This document shows, piece by piece, positions 8,166 to 16,451 of a stretch of DNA of 36,444 bases. Both the position numbers and the translations under genes were made by a program. The notes beneath the pieces are model-generated. The model ran no database searches, was not told the DNA's origin, and worked only from the letters and a program-made list of their open reading frames with translations. This DNA is from Bacillota bacterium (lineage in GTDB: Bacteria; Bacillota; Clostridia; Lachnospirales; Lachnospiraceae), in the NCBI GenBank assembly GCA_023415595.1, contig JAEZJW010000199.1, forward strand, positions 1 to 36,444, read 5' to 3'. Within the stretch, counting starts at the first letter, position 1. The number at the start of each line of letters is the position of its first letter.

Positions 8166-8786
8166 TTACCGTTCTTCTGATAACAGCTTATCAGCCACAC
8201 CGACAGCCTCTCTCAGATTCGCTGTCACATGGGAAGGTGGGTACCTACGAGCCAGCTCCTCCTTCTCATAGCTGCCATTCTTATAGATTCCGGTAGTGAC
8301 CAGGATGTTCGCCCTGCAGCCCGCTGCAATTCCTGCGCCTATATCAGTATGCTTGTCCCCGATCAGGACTGAGTTCTCAGGCAGAAACCCTAATAACCCC
8401 GCCGCTTCCTTTACTAAACCCGGCATCGGCTTTGAGCATGTGCAGCCGTTATAACCCGGCGGAAAATGCTTCGTATCATAATGAGGGCAGTAAAGGATCG
8501 CATCGATCCTAATTCCCTCCTTATGAAACTTTTCTAGCATCAGCCGGTGGAAGTTTGTCATATCCTCTTTCCGATACCTGCCCAATGCAATGCCTGATTG
8601 ATTCGTTATAATGATAATAGATGCTTCCAGGCTCCCCGCCTCCCTGAGGGCTTCGAAGGTATCCGGAAAAAAAAGAAGATCTTCCTCCCGATATGGCATA
8701 ACCGTATCCACTATCACTGTTCCGTCCCTGTCAAAAAACATTGCCTTCCTGTAGCTTCCTGCACAGGGATTTAGGTAATCAATCAT
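8166..8786 (-). CDS. HAD phosphatase, GmhB-like (heptose bisphosphatase family)
   Basis: 206 aa from the ATG at 8786, which has AAGGAAGGAG close upstream; an alternative ATG at 8837 has only a weak site. Catalytic Asp19 and Asp21 in FFDRDGTV, Thr/Asn in ITNQSG, Lys in the CSKPMPG stretch and GDKHTD are present. The zinc loop Cys100-x-His102...Cys115-x-Cys117 is typical of GmhB and HisB-N phosphatases. GmhB removes the 7-phosphate of D-glycero-D-manno-heptose 1,7-bisphosphate. No other heptose or histidine genes are nearby, so the exact substrate is open. It is followed by the response regulator gene after 88 bp. Confidence 0.82.
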   Translation of the reverse strand: MIDYLNPCAGSYRKAMFFDRDGTVIVDTVMPYREEDLLFFPDTFEALREAGSLEASIIIITNQSGIALGRYRKEDMTNFHRLMLEKFHKEGIRIDAILYCPHYDTKHFPPGYNGCTCSKPMPGLVKEAAGLLGFLPENSVLIGDKHTDIGAGIAAGCRANILVTTGIYKNGSYEKEELARRYPPSHVTANLREAVGVADKLLSEER

Positions 8787-8870
8787 CGGGGTTCTCCTTC
8801 CTTCCTCATCTTCATCATTTTTCCATTCTATTATCATATATTTCTTCTGTCATTTCAACTATAGTTTTAC

Positions 8871-8907
8871 ATCCGAAAGAATCACGCTCCGCGAGTTTCT
8901 TTCGGAT
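8871..8907. terminator. Perfect 11-bp hairpin upstream of the GmhB-like gene
   Basis: Arms 8871-8881 and 8897-8907 (ATCCGAAAGAA/TTCTTTCGGAT) are perfect complements with a GC-rich loop. One of three tandem hairpins between the Ig-like gene end (9038) and the GmhB-like gene. Confidence 0.5.
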
Positions 8908-8914
8908 CATGTAA

Positions 8915-8945
8915 TAAAGAATGCCTGCCAGGCTGGCATTCTTTA
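8915..8945. terminator. Perfect 11-bp hairpin, second of the cluster
   Basis: Arms 8915-8925 and 8935-8945 (TAAAGAATGCC/GGCATTCTTTA) with a 9-nt loop. The minus-strand stem ends in an AT-rich stretch, so it may add to termination. Confidence 0.5.
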
Positions 8946-8965
8946 ATCATATATACTCGAGTGTT

Positions 8966-9007
8966 AAAAAACCTCCGGACTGCTTATATTTCTTCTCAGT
9001 CCGGAGG
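8966..9007 (-). terminator. Rho-independent terminator of the Ig-like gene
   Basis: Arms 8972-8982 and 8997-9007 are perfect 11-bp complements (CCTCCGGACTG/CAGTCCGGAGG), followed on the minus strand by TTTTTT. It lies 31 nt past the stop codon of the 9038-10606 gene. Confidence 0.9.
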
Positions 9008-9037
9008 TGATCGGGATTCCTTTGGTTATTAGCAATC

Positions 9038-10606
9038 TTAATTGCTTACCTCAATTTTGCAGTAGGTTCTCTTTCCGTTGATAGATGTTACAACGACTGT
9101 TGATATCCCTGCTTTCTTGCCTATTACCTTACCATCCTGCAGCGAAATTACATCGCCGTCTGTACAGGTCCAGATCAGAGTCTTATTTGTTACATTGTCC
9201 GGGGTGAAGGTAACTTCCAGTTCCTTTGTCTCTCCGACCTTTAATTGCAGGGAATTTGGCATACTGATGCCCTCCACCGTAACGATTGCCGGAGTTGGGA
9301 CAGGAGTCGGGGCAGGAGTTGGTTTTGGTTTCATTGTGGGTTCAGGTTTTTTTGTTACCGTAACTGTCGCCGAAGCACTCTTTCCCTCTAATTTGGCTGT
9401 TATTTTACAGGTGCCCGATCCTTTCGCGGTAATCCTGCCTGCGGAATTAACCGTTGCAATCTTATCATCGGAGGATTTCCATACCATATCGGCCCGGGCA
9501 GCATTCTTAGGTGTAACGGTAGCCTTCAGGGTATAGTTCTCTCCAAGATTCAGAGAAATTTTCGTTTTATTTAAGGAAATCTTCTGTACCGATACATTGT
9601 ATACTGTCACGCTGCAGGTATCCATTGCTTTCCCTTCATATGCTCTGGCCGTAATTGTAACTTTACCTTTTTTTAAAGCGGTAACCCTTCCATCAGGAGT
9701 AACCTTGACAATCTTAGGATTGCTGGAGCTATAATAACAGGAATCGGCTGCTCTCGTGGGCTTTAGGGTTGGCTGGAAGGTATAGTTATCCCCAAGCTTC
9801 ATTGTTTTCGTTGAAGGAAGAATCACTTCGGTGATTGGTATATAGTTACCTGTTTCCAATCGGTAGCGGCGCCCATAGAAACCGTCCTTTCCGTTTGTGC
9901 TAACGATAATGGTGTAGGTTCCGGCCGCCAACTTTTGATTCAGTTGATAGATCCAAGTATTATGATATGCGGTGCCTTCGTTTACAATACCTCCTTTTGA
10001 GTCCTTGACCGTAACCTGCAGCGCCGCCTCTTCATTACAGACTACCTTCAATTTAAATTGTGTAGTCTTGGATAGTTCTATTTTATAGTAATCATCTGTC
10101 TCACCATAAGCAAGGATACCGGGATAATACCTGTTATAGCGAATGGTAGCAGCCTGCTTCATGCTGTTATTACTCCCGTTATCAAGGGAATCGATTTCTT
10201 TATACTCCGTATGGATCATATAGGAACCGGAAGAGATAGCAAATGTGCTGTATAATTCAAGCAAGTATTTTCGAGCTCCAGTATAAACCTTATATTCCAG
10301 AAGCGAATAGCCCTTATTCTCATCATATAGGGTAACCTTCGGATACGGATCACTTTCTCCCTCTGGATAGAAGGAGGTATGTAGTTCATCTTTCACAAAA
10401 CACTTGATTGTTATGGTCAATAGTCCGGTTCCGGGAGGAGTAATCTCATAGATATTTACCTTCCCATCTTTCAATATTCCATCGGTAGTTGTTCCAATTT
10501 CCAGATCAATGACAGACTTTCCCTCCTCCGCCGACGCTATTACCGGAATCAGCATGACAGCTACTACAATCAACATGAACAAAATAAGTTGTAATTTTCT
10601 TTTCAT
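9038..10606 (-). CDS. Secreted protein with three bacterial Ig-like (Big_2) domains
   Basis: 522 aa. Signal peptide at 1-27 (KRK, long hydrophobic core, cleavage near ASA/EE). Residues about 28-250 contain two beta-rich modules resembling the pre-peptidase C-terminal type (DDYYKIEL, AGTYTIIVS). Three Big_2 units follow at about 258-339, 340-418 and 444-522, each with the SS(D/N)xKIxxVxxxGxVTAxxxG pattern or a variant of it. A Pro/Thr-rich linker (about 419-443) separates the second and third. There is no LPXTG or membrane anchor, so the protein is secreted or held by other contacts. Such proteins bind surfaces or polysaccharide; no catalytic domain is visible. AAAGGGG precedes the ATG. It is monocistronic, with a strong terminator. 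Confidence 0.85.
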   Translation of the reverse strand: MKRKLQLILFMLIVVAVMLIPVIASAEEGKSVIDLEIGTTTDGILKDGKVNIYEITPPGTGLLTITIKCFVKDELHTSFYPEGESDPYPKVTLYDENKGYSLLEYKVYTGARKYLLELYSTFAISSGSYMIHTEYKEIDSLDNGSNNSMKQAATIRYNRYYPGILAYGETDDYYKIELSKTTQFKLKVVCNEEAALQVTVKDSKGGIVNEGTAYHNTWIYQLNQKLAAGTYTIIVSTNGKDGFYGRRYRLETGNYIPITEVILPSTKTMKLGDNYTFQPTLKPTRAADSCYYSSSNPKIVKVTPDGRVTALKKGKVTITARAYEGKAMDTCSVTVYNVSVQKISLNKTKISLNLGENYTLKATVTPKNAARADMVWKSSDDKIATVNSAGRITAKGSGTCKITAKLEGKSASATVTVTKKPEPTMKPKPTPAPTPVPTPAIVTVEGISMPNSLQLKVGETKELEVTFTPDNVTNKTLIWTCTDGDVISLQDGKVIGKKAGISTVVVTSINGKRTYCKIEVSN

Positions 10607-10679
10607 AACACTGCCCCTTTACATAATTTCCCTTATTATACCATCGTAAATTGTATCAATCAATATCTTGCCCTAATAT

Positions 10680-10874
10680 TTGTATATTTTCTCTTCGGCA
10701 TTTCATAACCTGTTTTTGTTCATATTATTGACTACAGAAGGAATACTAGAAGCTTCTTCCCGTAAATACCGTGGCGATATGACTTCAAAGGAAGCAGGTA
10801 ATATGGTTAGGGATATGATTCGTGAACAGGAAAAAGCCATGATGGAAGCTGATCAGAGCACTGACATAAGGTAA
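10680..10874 (+). pseudogene. Fragment resembling the C-terminal half of an alpha/beta-type small acid-soluble spore protein
   Basis: The stretch from about residue 30 (RGDMTSKEAGNMVRDMIREQ and on) resembles the SASP C-terminal motif, especially the SspF/SspH form G-x-I-x-A-x-D/E-AGNMVxxxIE. The first 30 codons do not look like a SASP N-terminal half. The only upstream starts are TTG codons (10680, 10728), and the first ATG (10779) lacks a ribosome site. I read this as a remnant or a very divergent copy, not a normal gene. The downstream hairpin at 10908-10977 belongs to the opposite strand. Confidence 0.35.
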
Positions 10875-10907
10875 GTGGAACCAGGAAGCTCGTTCACCTG
10901 TCAGAAT

Positions 10908-10977
10908 AAAAAATCAGTCCAGACCAATAGTACAGGGTGGGATAGGTTCCACCCTTTTACTATTGATCTGAGCTGAT
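10908..10977 (-). terminator. Long terminator of the FN3 protein gene
   Basis: Arms 10913-10940 and 10949-10977 match over about 28 bp with a few mismatches and one bulge; the loop is 8 nt. On the minus strand the stem runs into TTTTTT (A-run 10908-10913). The distance from the stop at 11069 is about 90 nt. Confidence 0.75.
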
Positions 10978-11068
10978 CACTGATAATTTTTCATGAATGT
11001 TTTATAGAGAAATTGGTTGACAGATCTGATCATTCTCTGCTGAGAAATACTTCTTATGGATACGTATA

Positions 11069-13123
11069 TCAATTATCAAGAACGGCACTAAGCTTAAAGG
11101 CACTGATCCTGTCCACGATATAGGAAGCTTTAGCGAAAGCACCCGATTCAAAATTAACAAACAGATAACCGCCGTCCAATGCTATCTCCTCGTTCATGGA
11201 GGGCATCGCTACTGTACTGATGCGATCGCCTAAGGGGAATACCCCATTTTCAATTACAGTGAGGTCCGGCCGGTAAATATCAAGTTGCCTCATATAGCCA
11301 CGGAGGCCTTTATATAGCTGGCAGGAACGTGACAGTATTAAGTAGCCATCCTCCGTAAAGGCAACCCCCTGGACCCTGTTCGGCATCATGATGGAATCCT
11401 CCTGTACTAAGGAAATCTCCTGTTCCTCATCATGAATATAATAGCTGTTAAGCTTCGTGGCCTTAACCTCATCATAGGAACCTACCCAGAGCAGACCATC
11501 GTAGTAGGTAAGATAGGAGGCTGTGATCCCAACGTCGCAGGACTTGGTAAAACTGATTTCGGTATAGGGCTTGCCGCTTTCCGCTGCGGCTGTCACCTCT
11601 TTGAAGGGAAAGACAGAAGCCTTCTTACCAACCGTTATCCAGATATAGGTTCCATCAAACGCGATCCCACCAGCATGGGCCATGGTAGGAAGGATCAGAG
11701 TTGTCAGAAGTTTCCCGGTAGCCTTATCCATCACATAGATGACGGAGTTTTCTTCCGAGGCCATATCATATGCGGTCATTAACAGATAATCTCCGGCAAA
11801 GGTGATACCCTGAGGGCACATTCTTGTACTGGTGAAGCCATTAATATTCGTATTGATCAAACCCGGAATAACAATACTTCTCGAATAGTCCACATGCTTA
11901 CGGAAGAATTCCAGGGATTTATAAGCAGAGGAGGCTTCAAACGCTTTCTGGTTAGCGAAGTACTTCGGAGCTGTACTGGTATCATAGATTTGCTGAAACT
12001 TTACCTGTATCTTCTCCGAGGCAGGACTTTCATATATTTTTCCTTCATACTCCCGGTAGGCTATAGCATAACAGGTATAGGTATAATCGCTTTTCAAATC
12101 ATGGGTCAGAAATGTTGTATTGGTACTGGAATTCGTTGTGAGCAGAGTGTACCCGCTTACATCATTACCGATATAGAGATTGTAGGAAGAAGCTCCATTA
12201 ATCTTACCCCAGGAAAACCGAACCTTTTGATCTCCTGCCTTATATTTTAGTACCGGACTTGCAGGCAGAGTGCTGATACTGACCTCCGGAGAGAAGCTCC
12301 CCTGATATATATCCTTATGGATATAGGCACAAACCTTATATCGATAGCCTGTTCCGGAGGTTGCTTTCTTATCTATATAGGCTGCGGTAGTTGCCGAAGC
12401 AAGATATGTATATTTACCGGAGGTTGCCGGAGCACGGTAAATCAAATATCCGGTCACACCGGGAATCTCATCCCAGGCAAGCGAGACAGAGGATACCGTA
12501 ATCTCTGTTACCTTAAGTCCGGTAGTGGCTTTCGGTGCCCTTACAGTAGTATAGGGCTCAGAGAAGTCCCCATAGTGGGTGGTACCACTAATATCGTAAA
12601 CAGCGCGTACCTTAAAGGTATGAGGTACATCCGGTGATTCAAATAATATCATCCTGTTGGTGACCGGATTGCTGACATAACTTTCACTGCCGGATTCCTC
12701 CAGACGGTATACCTCATAACCGGTTGCACCTGCAACGGGCTTCCAGGTTAAGGTGATGTAATCAGCATTCAAATCTTCCTGTGACACACCGCTTACCTTG
12801 GCAGGAACGACCTTTACCATCACAGACGTTAAAAGACTCTGATATTTAATCCATAACACCTGGTCTCCCAGCCTGCCGCTGTCATAGCCCTCTATACGGT
12901 AATCACTAATCATCCGGTTCGTACCGTCACTGTAGCTGGCAGTCAGAACCATGTCATGAAAATCCAGTTCCTCACCGCTCATATAGGTTGTTTTTGTTGG
13001 ATACGTTGTTATCTCCAGTGCCGTTACAGACCCCTCTGCTTTCGCAATATGAGGCAAGATGAATGCGGAATAAATAAAGCTTAGTGCCAGCAGGATTGCC
13101 AGCTTGGGTAGTTTTCGTCTCAT
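11069..13123 (-). CDS. Secreted Ig-like/fibronectin III protein with beta-propeller-like C-terminus
   Basis: 684 aa from the ATG at 13123 (AAGGAG 8 nt upstream; the GTG at 13132 is less likely). Signal peptide at about 1-29, ending AKA/EG. A Big_3-like domain follows (about 30-105, with SYSDGT), then three fibronectin type III units at about 107-197, 198-286 and 290-380, each with WxxxxGxxxYxxYR-like strands. Residues about 400-684 have repeated blade-like strands (GIAFDGTYIWIT, YDGLLWVGSY, GVAFTEDGYLIL) that look like a beta-propeller. No enzymatic residues are evident. It is likely a surface or matrix protein. Its neighbour at 9038-10606 is also secreted and Ig-rich, but each gene has its own terminator. 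Confidence 0.82.
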   Translation of the reverse strand: MRRKLPKLAILLALSFIYSAFILPHIAKAEGSVTALEITTYPTKTTYMSGEELDFHDMVLTASYSDGTNRMISDYRIEGYDSGRLGDQVLWIKYQSLLTSVMVKVVPAKVSGVSQEDLNADYITLTWKPVAGATGYEVYRLEESGSESYVSNPVTNRMILFESPDVPHTFKVRAVYDISGTTHYGDFSEPYTTVRAPKATTGLKVTEITVSSVSLAWDEIPGVTGYLIYRAPATSGKYTYLASATTAAYIDKKATSGTGYRYKVCAYIHKDIYQGSFSPEVSISTLPASPVLKYKAGDQKVRFSWGKINGASSYNLYIGNDVSGYTLLTTNSSTNTTFLTHDLKSDYTYTCYAIAYREYEGKIYESPASEKIQVKFQQIYDTSTAPKYFANQKAFEASSAYKSLEFFRKHVDYSRSIVIPGLINTNINGFTSTRMCPQGITFAGDYLLMTAYDMASEENSVIYVMDKATGKLLTTLILPTMAHAGGIAFDGTYIWITVGKKASVFPFKEVTAAAESGKPYTEISFTKSCDVGITASYLTYYDGLLWVGSYDEVKATKLNSYYIHDEEQEISLVQEDSIMMPNRVQGVAFTEDGYLILSRSCQLYKGLRGYMRQLDIYRPDLTVIENGVFPLGDRISTVAMPSMNEEIALDGGYLFVNFESGAFAKASYIVDRISAFKLSAVLDN

Positions 13124-13300
13124 TTCCTTCACTCCTTACAGTAGGCTGTCATTTGGTTCCTAAACGTCATATTCTCTGACAGGAAGTACTGGGGCAGCAA
13201 AAATATCCGCTAACGCTCCGTCTTCCTGTACCCTAAGGTTACCATAGGTAGCAGCATTTGTAAACGGCAATACCATGTACTTACTGAATACAGTTAGGAG

Positions 13301-13358
13301 AGTAAAAAGAAGAATTGTCTTCTGTTACCTGATGACAATTCTTCTCCTACCTTACTCT
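13301..13358 (-). terminator. Rho-independent terminator of pstS
   Basis: Arms 13308-13319 and 13334-13345 are perfect 12-bp complements (AGAAGAATTGTC/GACAATTCTTCT), followed on the minus strand by a T-run. An outer AGAGTAA/TTACTCT pairing may extend it. It sits 46 nt past the stop at 13391. Confidence 0.85.
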
Positions 13359-13390
13359 ATTTGATCTTCCCCCATGTTTTCATTATGAAT

Positions 13391-14344
13391 TTAATCAACT
13401 GTAATTAATCCGGTATTGCTGATTAACTCTTTTCCTTCCTCAGACTTTAAGAATTCGAAGAAAGCCTGTACAAGCTTGCTTTGCTCTGAGATCTCACCAA
13501 CAGTTGCCATTACGAACGGACGGCTTAAGAAGTAATTTCCGGCTTTGATATTATCCGGAGTAGGCTCGACTCCCTCAAGCTTTGCTGTAGTCACACTATC
13601 ATCCAGAATATCCAGCGATACATAACCAATAGAACCGGGTGTGGATGCAACCTTTGCCATAACTCCTCCTGTACTGTTGATTTCATTAGAATATACACAT
13701 TTATCTTCGATCTTCAGCAGCTCTTCGAATGCACCTCTTGTTCCGGAGCCTGCCTCACGGCCGATGACTACGATTGGCAGGTTCGCTCCGCCCACTTCAC
13801 TCCAGTTCTTGATTTCACCGGTATATATCTTAGTTAACTGCTCCTTACTTAAATCGGCAACCGTATTTGCTTTGTCCATGATTACTGCGATACCGTCGAT
13901 TGCGACAATGTTTTCCACTGCACCTGAAGCTTTCTCCTCGTCCTTTAAATTTCTTGAGGCATTACCGATATCCGAGTTTCCGGCCAGGACTGCTTCCACG
14001 CCTGCACTGGATCCGGGAAATTCCGCTGTTACTGTAGTATCAGGGTACTTCATCATAAAGGCTTCTGCGGCTGCATTTGCCAGCTTCTCCATGGAGGTGG
14101 AACCTACCATTGTTAACGTACCGGATAATTCCTTTGTTTCCTCTGTTGGTGCCGAAGCCTGTGTCGGCTTAGCTTCCTCTTTCCTATCAGCTTCTGCTGC
14201 TGTGTTGGCAGGCTTTGCTGTATTAGTTGTTTCTGTCGCCTTATCTGTGCTCTTGTCCTTAATCCCAGAGCAAGCACTGAGTGAACCTACTGCTAAAATA
14301 CTTACTAATAATACTGTTACTAACCCTCTCAGTTTTTTCTTCAT
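13391..14344 (-). CDS. pstS: Phosphate-binding lipoprotein PstS
   Basis: 317 aa. Lipobox SLSAC with Cys25, then a Thr/Ala/Lys-rich linker (about 26-73) and a PBP-like_2 fold. Phosphate-contact motifs are visible: VGSTSM (about residues 80-85), GSSAGVEAVLAGNSDIGNASR and the AGSGTRGAF loop. The protein would deliver phosphate to a PstCAB transporter. No pstC, pstA, pstB or phoU is beside it; a terminator follows, so it is an orphan copy. It may top up phosphate scavenging or act in sensing. Three PhoP-box-like hexamers at 11-bp spacing lie about 110-135 bp upstream. Confidence 0.92.
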   Translation of the reverse strand: MKKKLRGLVTVLLVSILAVGSLSACSGIKDKSTDKATETTNTAKPANTAAEADRKEEAKPTQASAPTEETKELSGTLTMVGSTSMEKLANAAAEAFMMKYPDTTVTAEFPGSSAGVEAVLAGNSDIGNASRNLKDEEKASGAVENIVAIDGIAVIMDKANTVADLSKEQLTKIYTGEIKNWSEVGGANLPIVVIGREAGSGTRGAFEELLKIEDKCVYSNEINSTGGVMAKVASTPGSIGYVSLDILDDSVTTAKLEGVEPTPDNIKAGNYFLSRPFVMATVGEISEQSKLVQAFFEFLKSEEGKELISNTGLITVD

Positions 14345-14452
14345 AATAATCTCCTTTTCGATCTTAGCTCCGATGGCTGATTTTTGTTTTTCTATTTCTG
14401 TCTGGTACGATATAAATTTACCATTGATTTATCATCTAAAAAATCATGTTTC

Positions 14453-14480
14453 CGTATAGATTAGGTAAAATAAATGTTAA
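14453..14480 (-). promoter_or_regulatory. PhoP-box-like repeats upstream of pstS
   Basis: On the minus strand TTAACA (14480-14475), TTTACC (14469-14464) and TATACG (14458-14453) are spaced 5 bp apart, an exact 11-bp period. Bacillus PhoP binds TT(A/C/T)ACA-like hexamers with this spacing. The first repeat is perfect and the others have 2-3 mismatches. The position in front of pstS fits, but activity is inferred. Confidence 0.4.
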
Positions 14481-14542
14481 AAGTATAATTGCCTGATTTT
14501 ACATTTCTGTCATAAAATGCCTGCAATCACTCCGGTTATCTT

Positions 14543-14593
14543 CATGTCAGCCGGAAGCATATACATAAAAGACAGCCCCTGACATGAGCTGCC
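14543..14593 (-). terminator. Possible terminator or alternative hairpins after the HPr-like gene
   Basis: On the minus strand GGCAGC (14593-14588) pairs with GCTGTC (14576-14571), followed by TTTTATG: a short terminator candidate about 85 nt past the stop at 14680. The segment CTGACATG (14579-14586) inside its loop is a perfect complement of CATGTCAG (14543-14550), so two exclusive folds exist. The rest of the gap 14345-14679 holds the Pho-like repeats and nothing else I recognise. Confidence 0.35.
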
Positions 14594-14679
14594 ATTCTTC
14601 TTATACGTTATGGGAAATTGAACAGAACGTTCGGAATAAATAGTTAGATGGAACATGAAATAGTAATCCCTCAAATAAA

Positions 14680-14925
14680 TCAGATCATAAAACTTTCTAA
14701 AGTCTTCCTATAATTCTCAAAACTTTGTTTCTCATTTGATATGCTTAACTCAATCGCACCGGAAAGATCAAGGGTAAAAATCCCCAGGAGTGATTTGGCA
14801 TCTACCTCATAGCCTCCCGAGGCGAGCTTTAATCTGCAATCCAGTGTATCCGCTAATCTGATAAACCTTATGATTTTCTCAAAATCATTCAGATAAATCA
14901 TATGTTTCTGTGTTATAAACTCCAT
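14680..14925 (-). CDS. HPr-fold protein without the phosphocarrier His
   Basis: 81 aa from the ATG at 14925, preceded by GAGGAGGAGAC; the longer reading upstream has no site. The core YEVDAKSLLGIFTLDLSGAIEL (residues 39-60) matches the HPr segment around regulatory Ser46 (here Ser45). The N-terminal GLHARPA motif with His15 is absent; residues 12-18 read LNDFEKI. The protein therefore cannot take phosphate from Enzyme I. It could be phosphorylated on Ser45 by HPr kinase, like Bacillus Crh, or be a HPr-fold protein with another role. No PTS gene is linked. It sits between the metY terminators and pstS as its own unit. Confidence 0.8.
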   Translation of the reverse strand: MEFITQKHMIYLNDFEKIIRFIRLADTLDCRLKLASGGYEVDAKSLLGIFTLDLSGAIELSISNEKQSFENYRKTLESFMI

Positions 14926-15035
14926 CTGTCTCCTCCTCTCGTCGATGGTCCTTAAATAAATATTTATGATACAAGCATAACAGGTGACTGTAAAATCAGA
15001 AAGCTTCCCCAAGTTAAATCTATGTTAATTAGTTA

Positions 15036-15085
15036 GAAAAAACCAAAGGACTGTCGGTTTCTGTACCGGATTCATTCCTTTGGTT
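15036..15085 (-). terminator. Rho-independent terminator of metY (distal hairpin)
   Basis: Arms 15041-15050 and 15076-15085 are perfect 10-bp complements (AACCAAAGGA/TCCTTTGGTT), followed on the minus strand by six T residues. Confidence 0.85.
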
Positions 15086-15095
15086 AATTCACACG

Positions 15096-15126
15096 AAAGA
15101 CCGCGGCACATTACTGTCCGCGGTCT
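15096..15126 (-). terminator. GC-rich hairpin after metY (proximal)
   Basis: Arms 15098-15106 and 15118-15126 are perfect 9-bp complements (AGACCGCGG/CCGCGGTCT), 36 nt past the metY stop, followed by TTTCG on the minus strand. It is in tandem with the hairpin at 15036-15085. Confidence 0.65.
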
Positions 15127-15161
15127 GATTTAACTTTAATTAGGAAGGATAATCATTTCAT

Positions 15162-16451
15162 TTACTCGGCTGTTTTTTTCAGCGCCTGTTCCAGATCATA
15201 GATCAGATCCTCCGCATCCTCTATTCCTACGGAAAGCCTGATTTGCTCCGGAGTAACACCGGCTGCTCTCTGCTGCTCTTCATTCAGCTGGGAGTGGGTT
15301 GTGGAAGCAGGATGGATTACAAGTGATTTGGCATCTGCCACATTTGCTAACAGGGAGAAGATCTCCAGACTGTCAATAAACTTCTTTGCTGCCGGAGCTC
15401 CGCCCTTAATGTCAAAGGTAAAGATGGAACCCGCTCCCTTCGGAAGGTACTTCTTAGCAAGCTTATGATATTTATTGTCTTCCAAACCGGGATAATTCAC
15501 ACCGGAAACCTGAGGATGTGCCGCCAGAAATCTTACAATCTTCTCCGTGTTGGATACATGTCTCTCCACACGCAGGGAGAGTGTTTCCAGTCCCTGCAGA
15601 AGAAGGAAGGAATTAAATGGGCTGATGGCAGCACCGGTATCTCTGAGCAGCTGAACCCTAGCCTTAATAATATAAGCCGGAGCGCCTATATCCTTGGCAT
15701 AGCTGATTCCATGATAGCTGGGATCCGGCTCTGTCAGCCCAGGGAACTTACCGCTCCCTATCCAGTCAAATTTACCGGAATCGATAATCGCTCCACCGAT
15801 GGAGGTTCCGTGTCCACCGATGAATTTAGTTGCAGAATGAACAACAACATCTGCTCCGAATTCAATAGGCCGGATCAGGTATGGGGTTCCGAAGGTATTA
15901 TCTATGATTAGGGGGATTTTATTCTCATGAGCGATATCAGCCACAGCTTCGATATCAACAATATTGATTCCCGGATTACCTAAGGTCTCGATAAATACTG
16001 CTTTCGTCCTGTCATTGATCGCTTTTCTGAAATTTTCAGGGTCATCCGGATTCACGAAGGTTGTCCTGATGCCTAACTTCGGAAGAGTAACTGCGAATAA
16101 ATTATAGGTACCGCCATAAAGTGTACTGGCCGCAACGATCTCATCCCCTGCCTCTGCGATGTTTAAGATCGAATATGTGATAGCGGCTGAGCCTGATGCC
16201 ACCGCCAATGCTGCAACTCCGCCTTCCAGAGCAGCCAATCTCTGCTCAAATACATCATTGGTGGGATTCATGATCCTGGTATAGATATTCCCAAGCTCCT
16301 TCAGTGCAAATAAGTTCTCGGCATGCTCAGAATTATTGAACAGATAGGAGGTTGTCTGGTAAATCGGTACCGCCCTGGAACCGGTCACCGGGTCGGCCTT
16401 CTGGCCTGCGTGGACCTGCAGTGTATCAAATTTAAAATTACGTTCGCTCAT
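15162..16451 (-). CDS. metY: O-acetylhomoserine sulfhydrylase (aminocarboxypropyltransferase)
   Basis: 429 aa, the normal length. A cytosolic PLP enzyme that makes homocysteine (or methionine with methanethiol) from O-acetylhomoserine and sulfide. It is a Cys/Met-metabolism PLP family member: FDTLQVHAGQ start, YTRIMNPT, the substrate-phosphate region SGSAAI, Asp in IDNTFGTPYL, and the PLP Lys209 in HSATKFIGGHG. The long insertion after the Lys loop (WIGSGKFPGLTEPDPSYHG) separates MetY from MetB/MetC. The ATG has GGAGAAATCAT upstream. No SAM riboswitch or T-box is evident in the 165-bp upstream gap, which is AT-rich with a TTGACA at 16540-16535 (minus strand). Confidence 0.95.
   Translation of the reverse strand: MSERNFKFDTLQVHAGQKADPVTGSRAVPIYQTTSYLFNNSEHAENLFALKELGNIYTRIMNPTNDVFEQRLAALEGGVAALAVASGSAAITYSILNIAEAGDEIVAASTLYGGTYNLFAVTLPKLGIRTTFVNPDDPENFRKAINDRTKAVFIETLGNPGINIVDIEAVADIAHENKIPLIIDNTFGTPYLIRPIEFGADVVVHSATKFIGGHGTSIGGAIIDSGKFDWIGSGKFPGLTEPDPSYHGISYAKDIGAPAYIIKARVQLLRDTGAAISPFNSFLLLQGLETLSLRVERHVSNTEKIVRFLAAHPQVSGVNYPGLEDNKYHKLAKKYLPKGAGSIFTFDIKGGAPAAKKFIDSLEIFSLLANVADAKSLVIHPASTTHSQLNEEQQRAAGVTPEQIRLSVGIEDAEDLIYDLEQALKKTAE

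Noticed and set aside
9296..9350. Short DNA repeat in the Ig-like gene
   Set aside because: It encodes a Pro/Thr linker; the repeat is the usual result of such composition.
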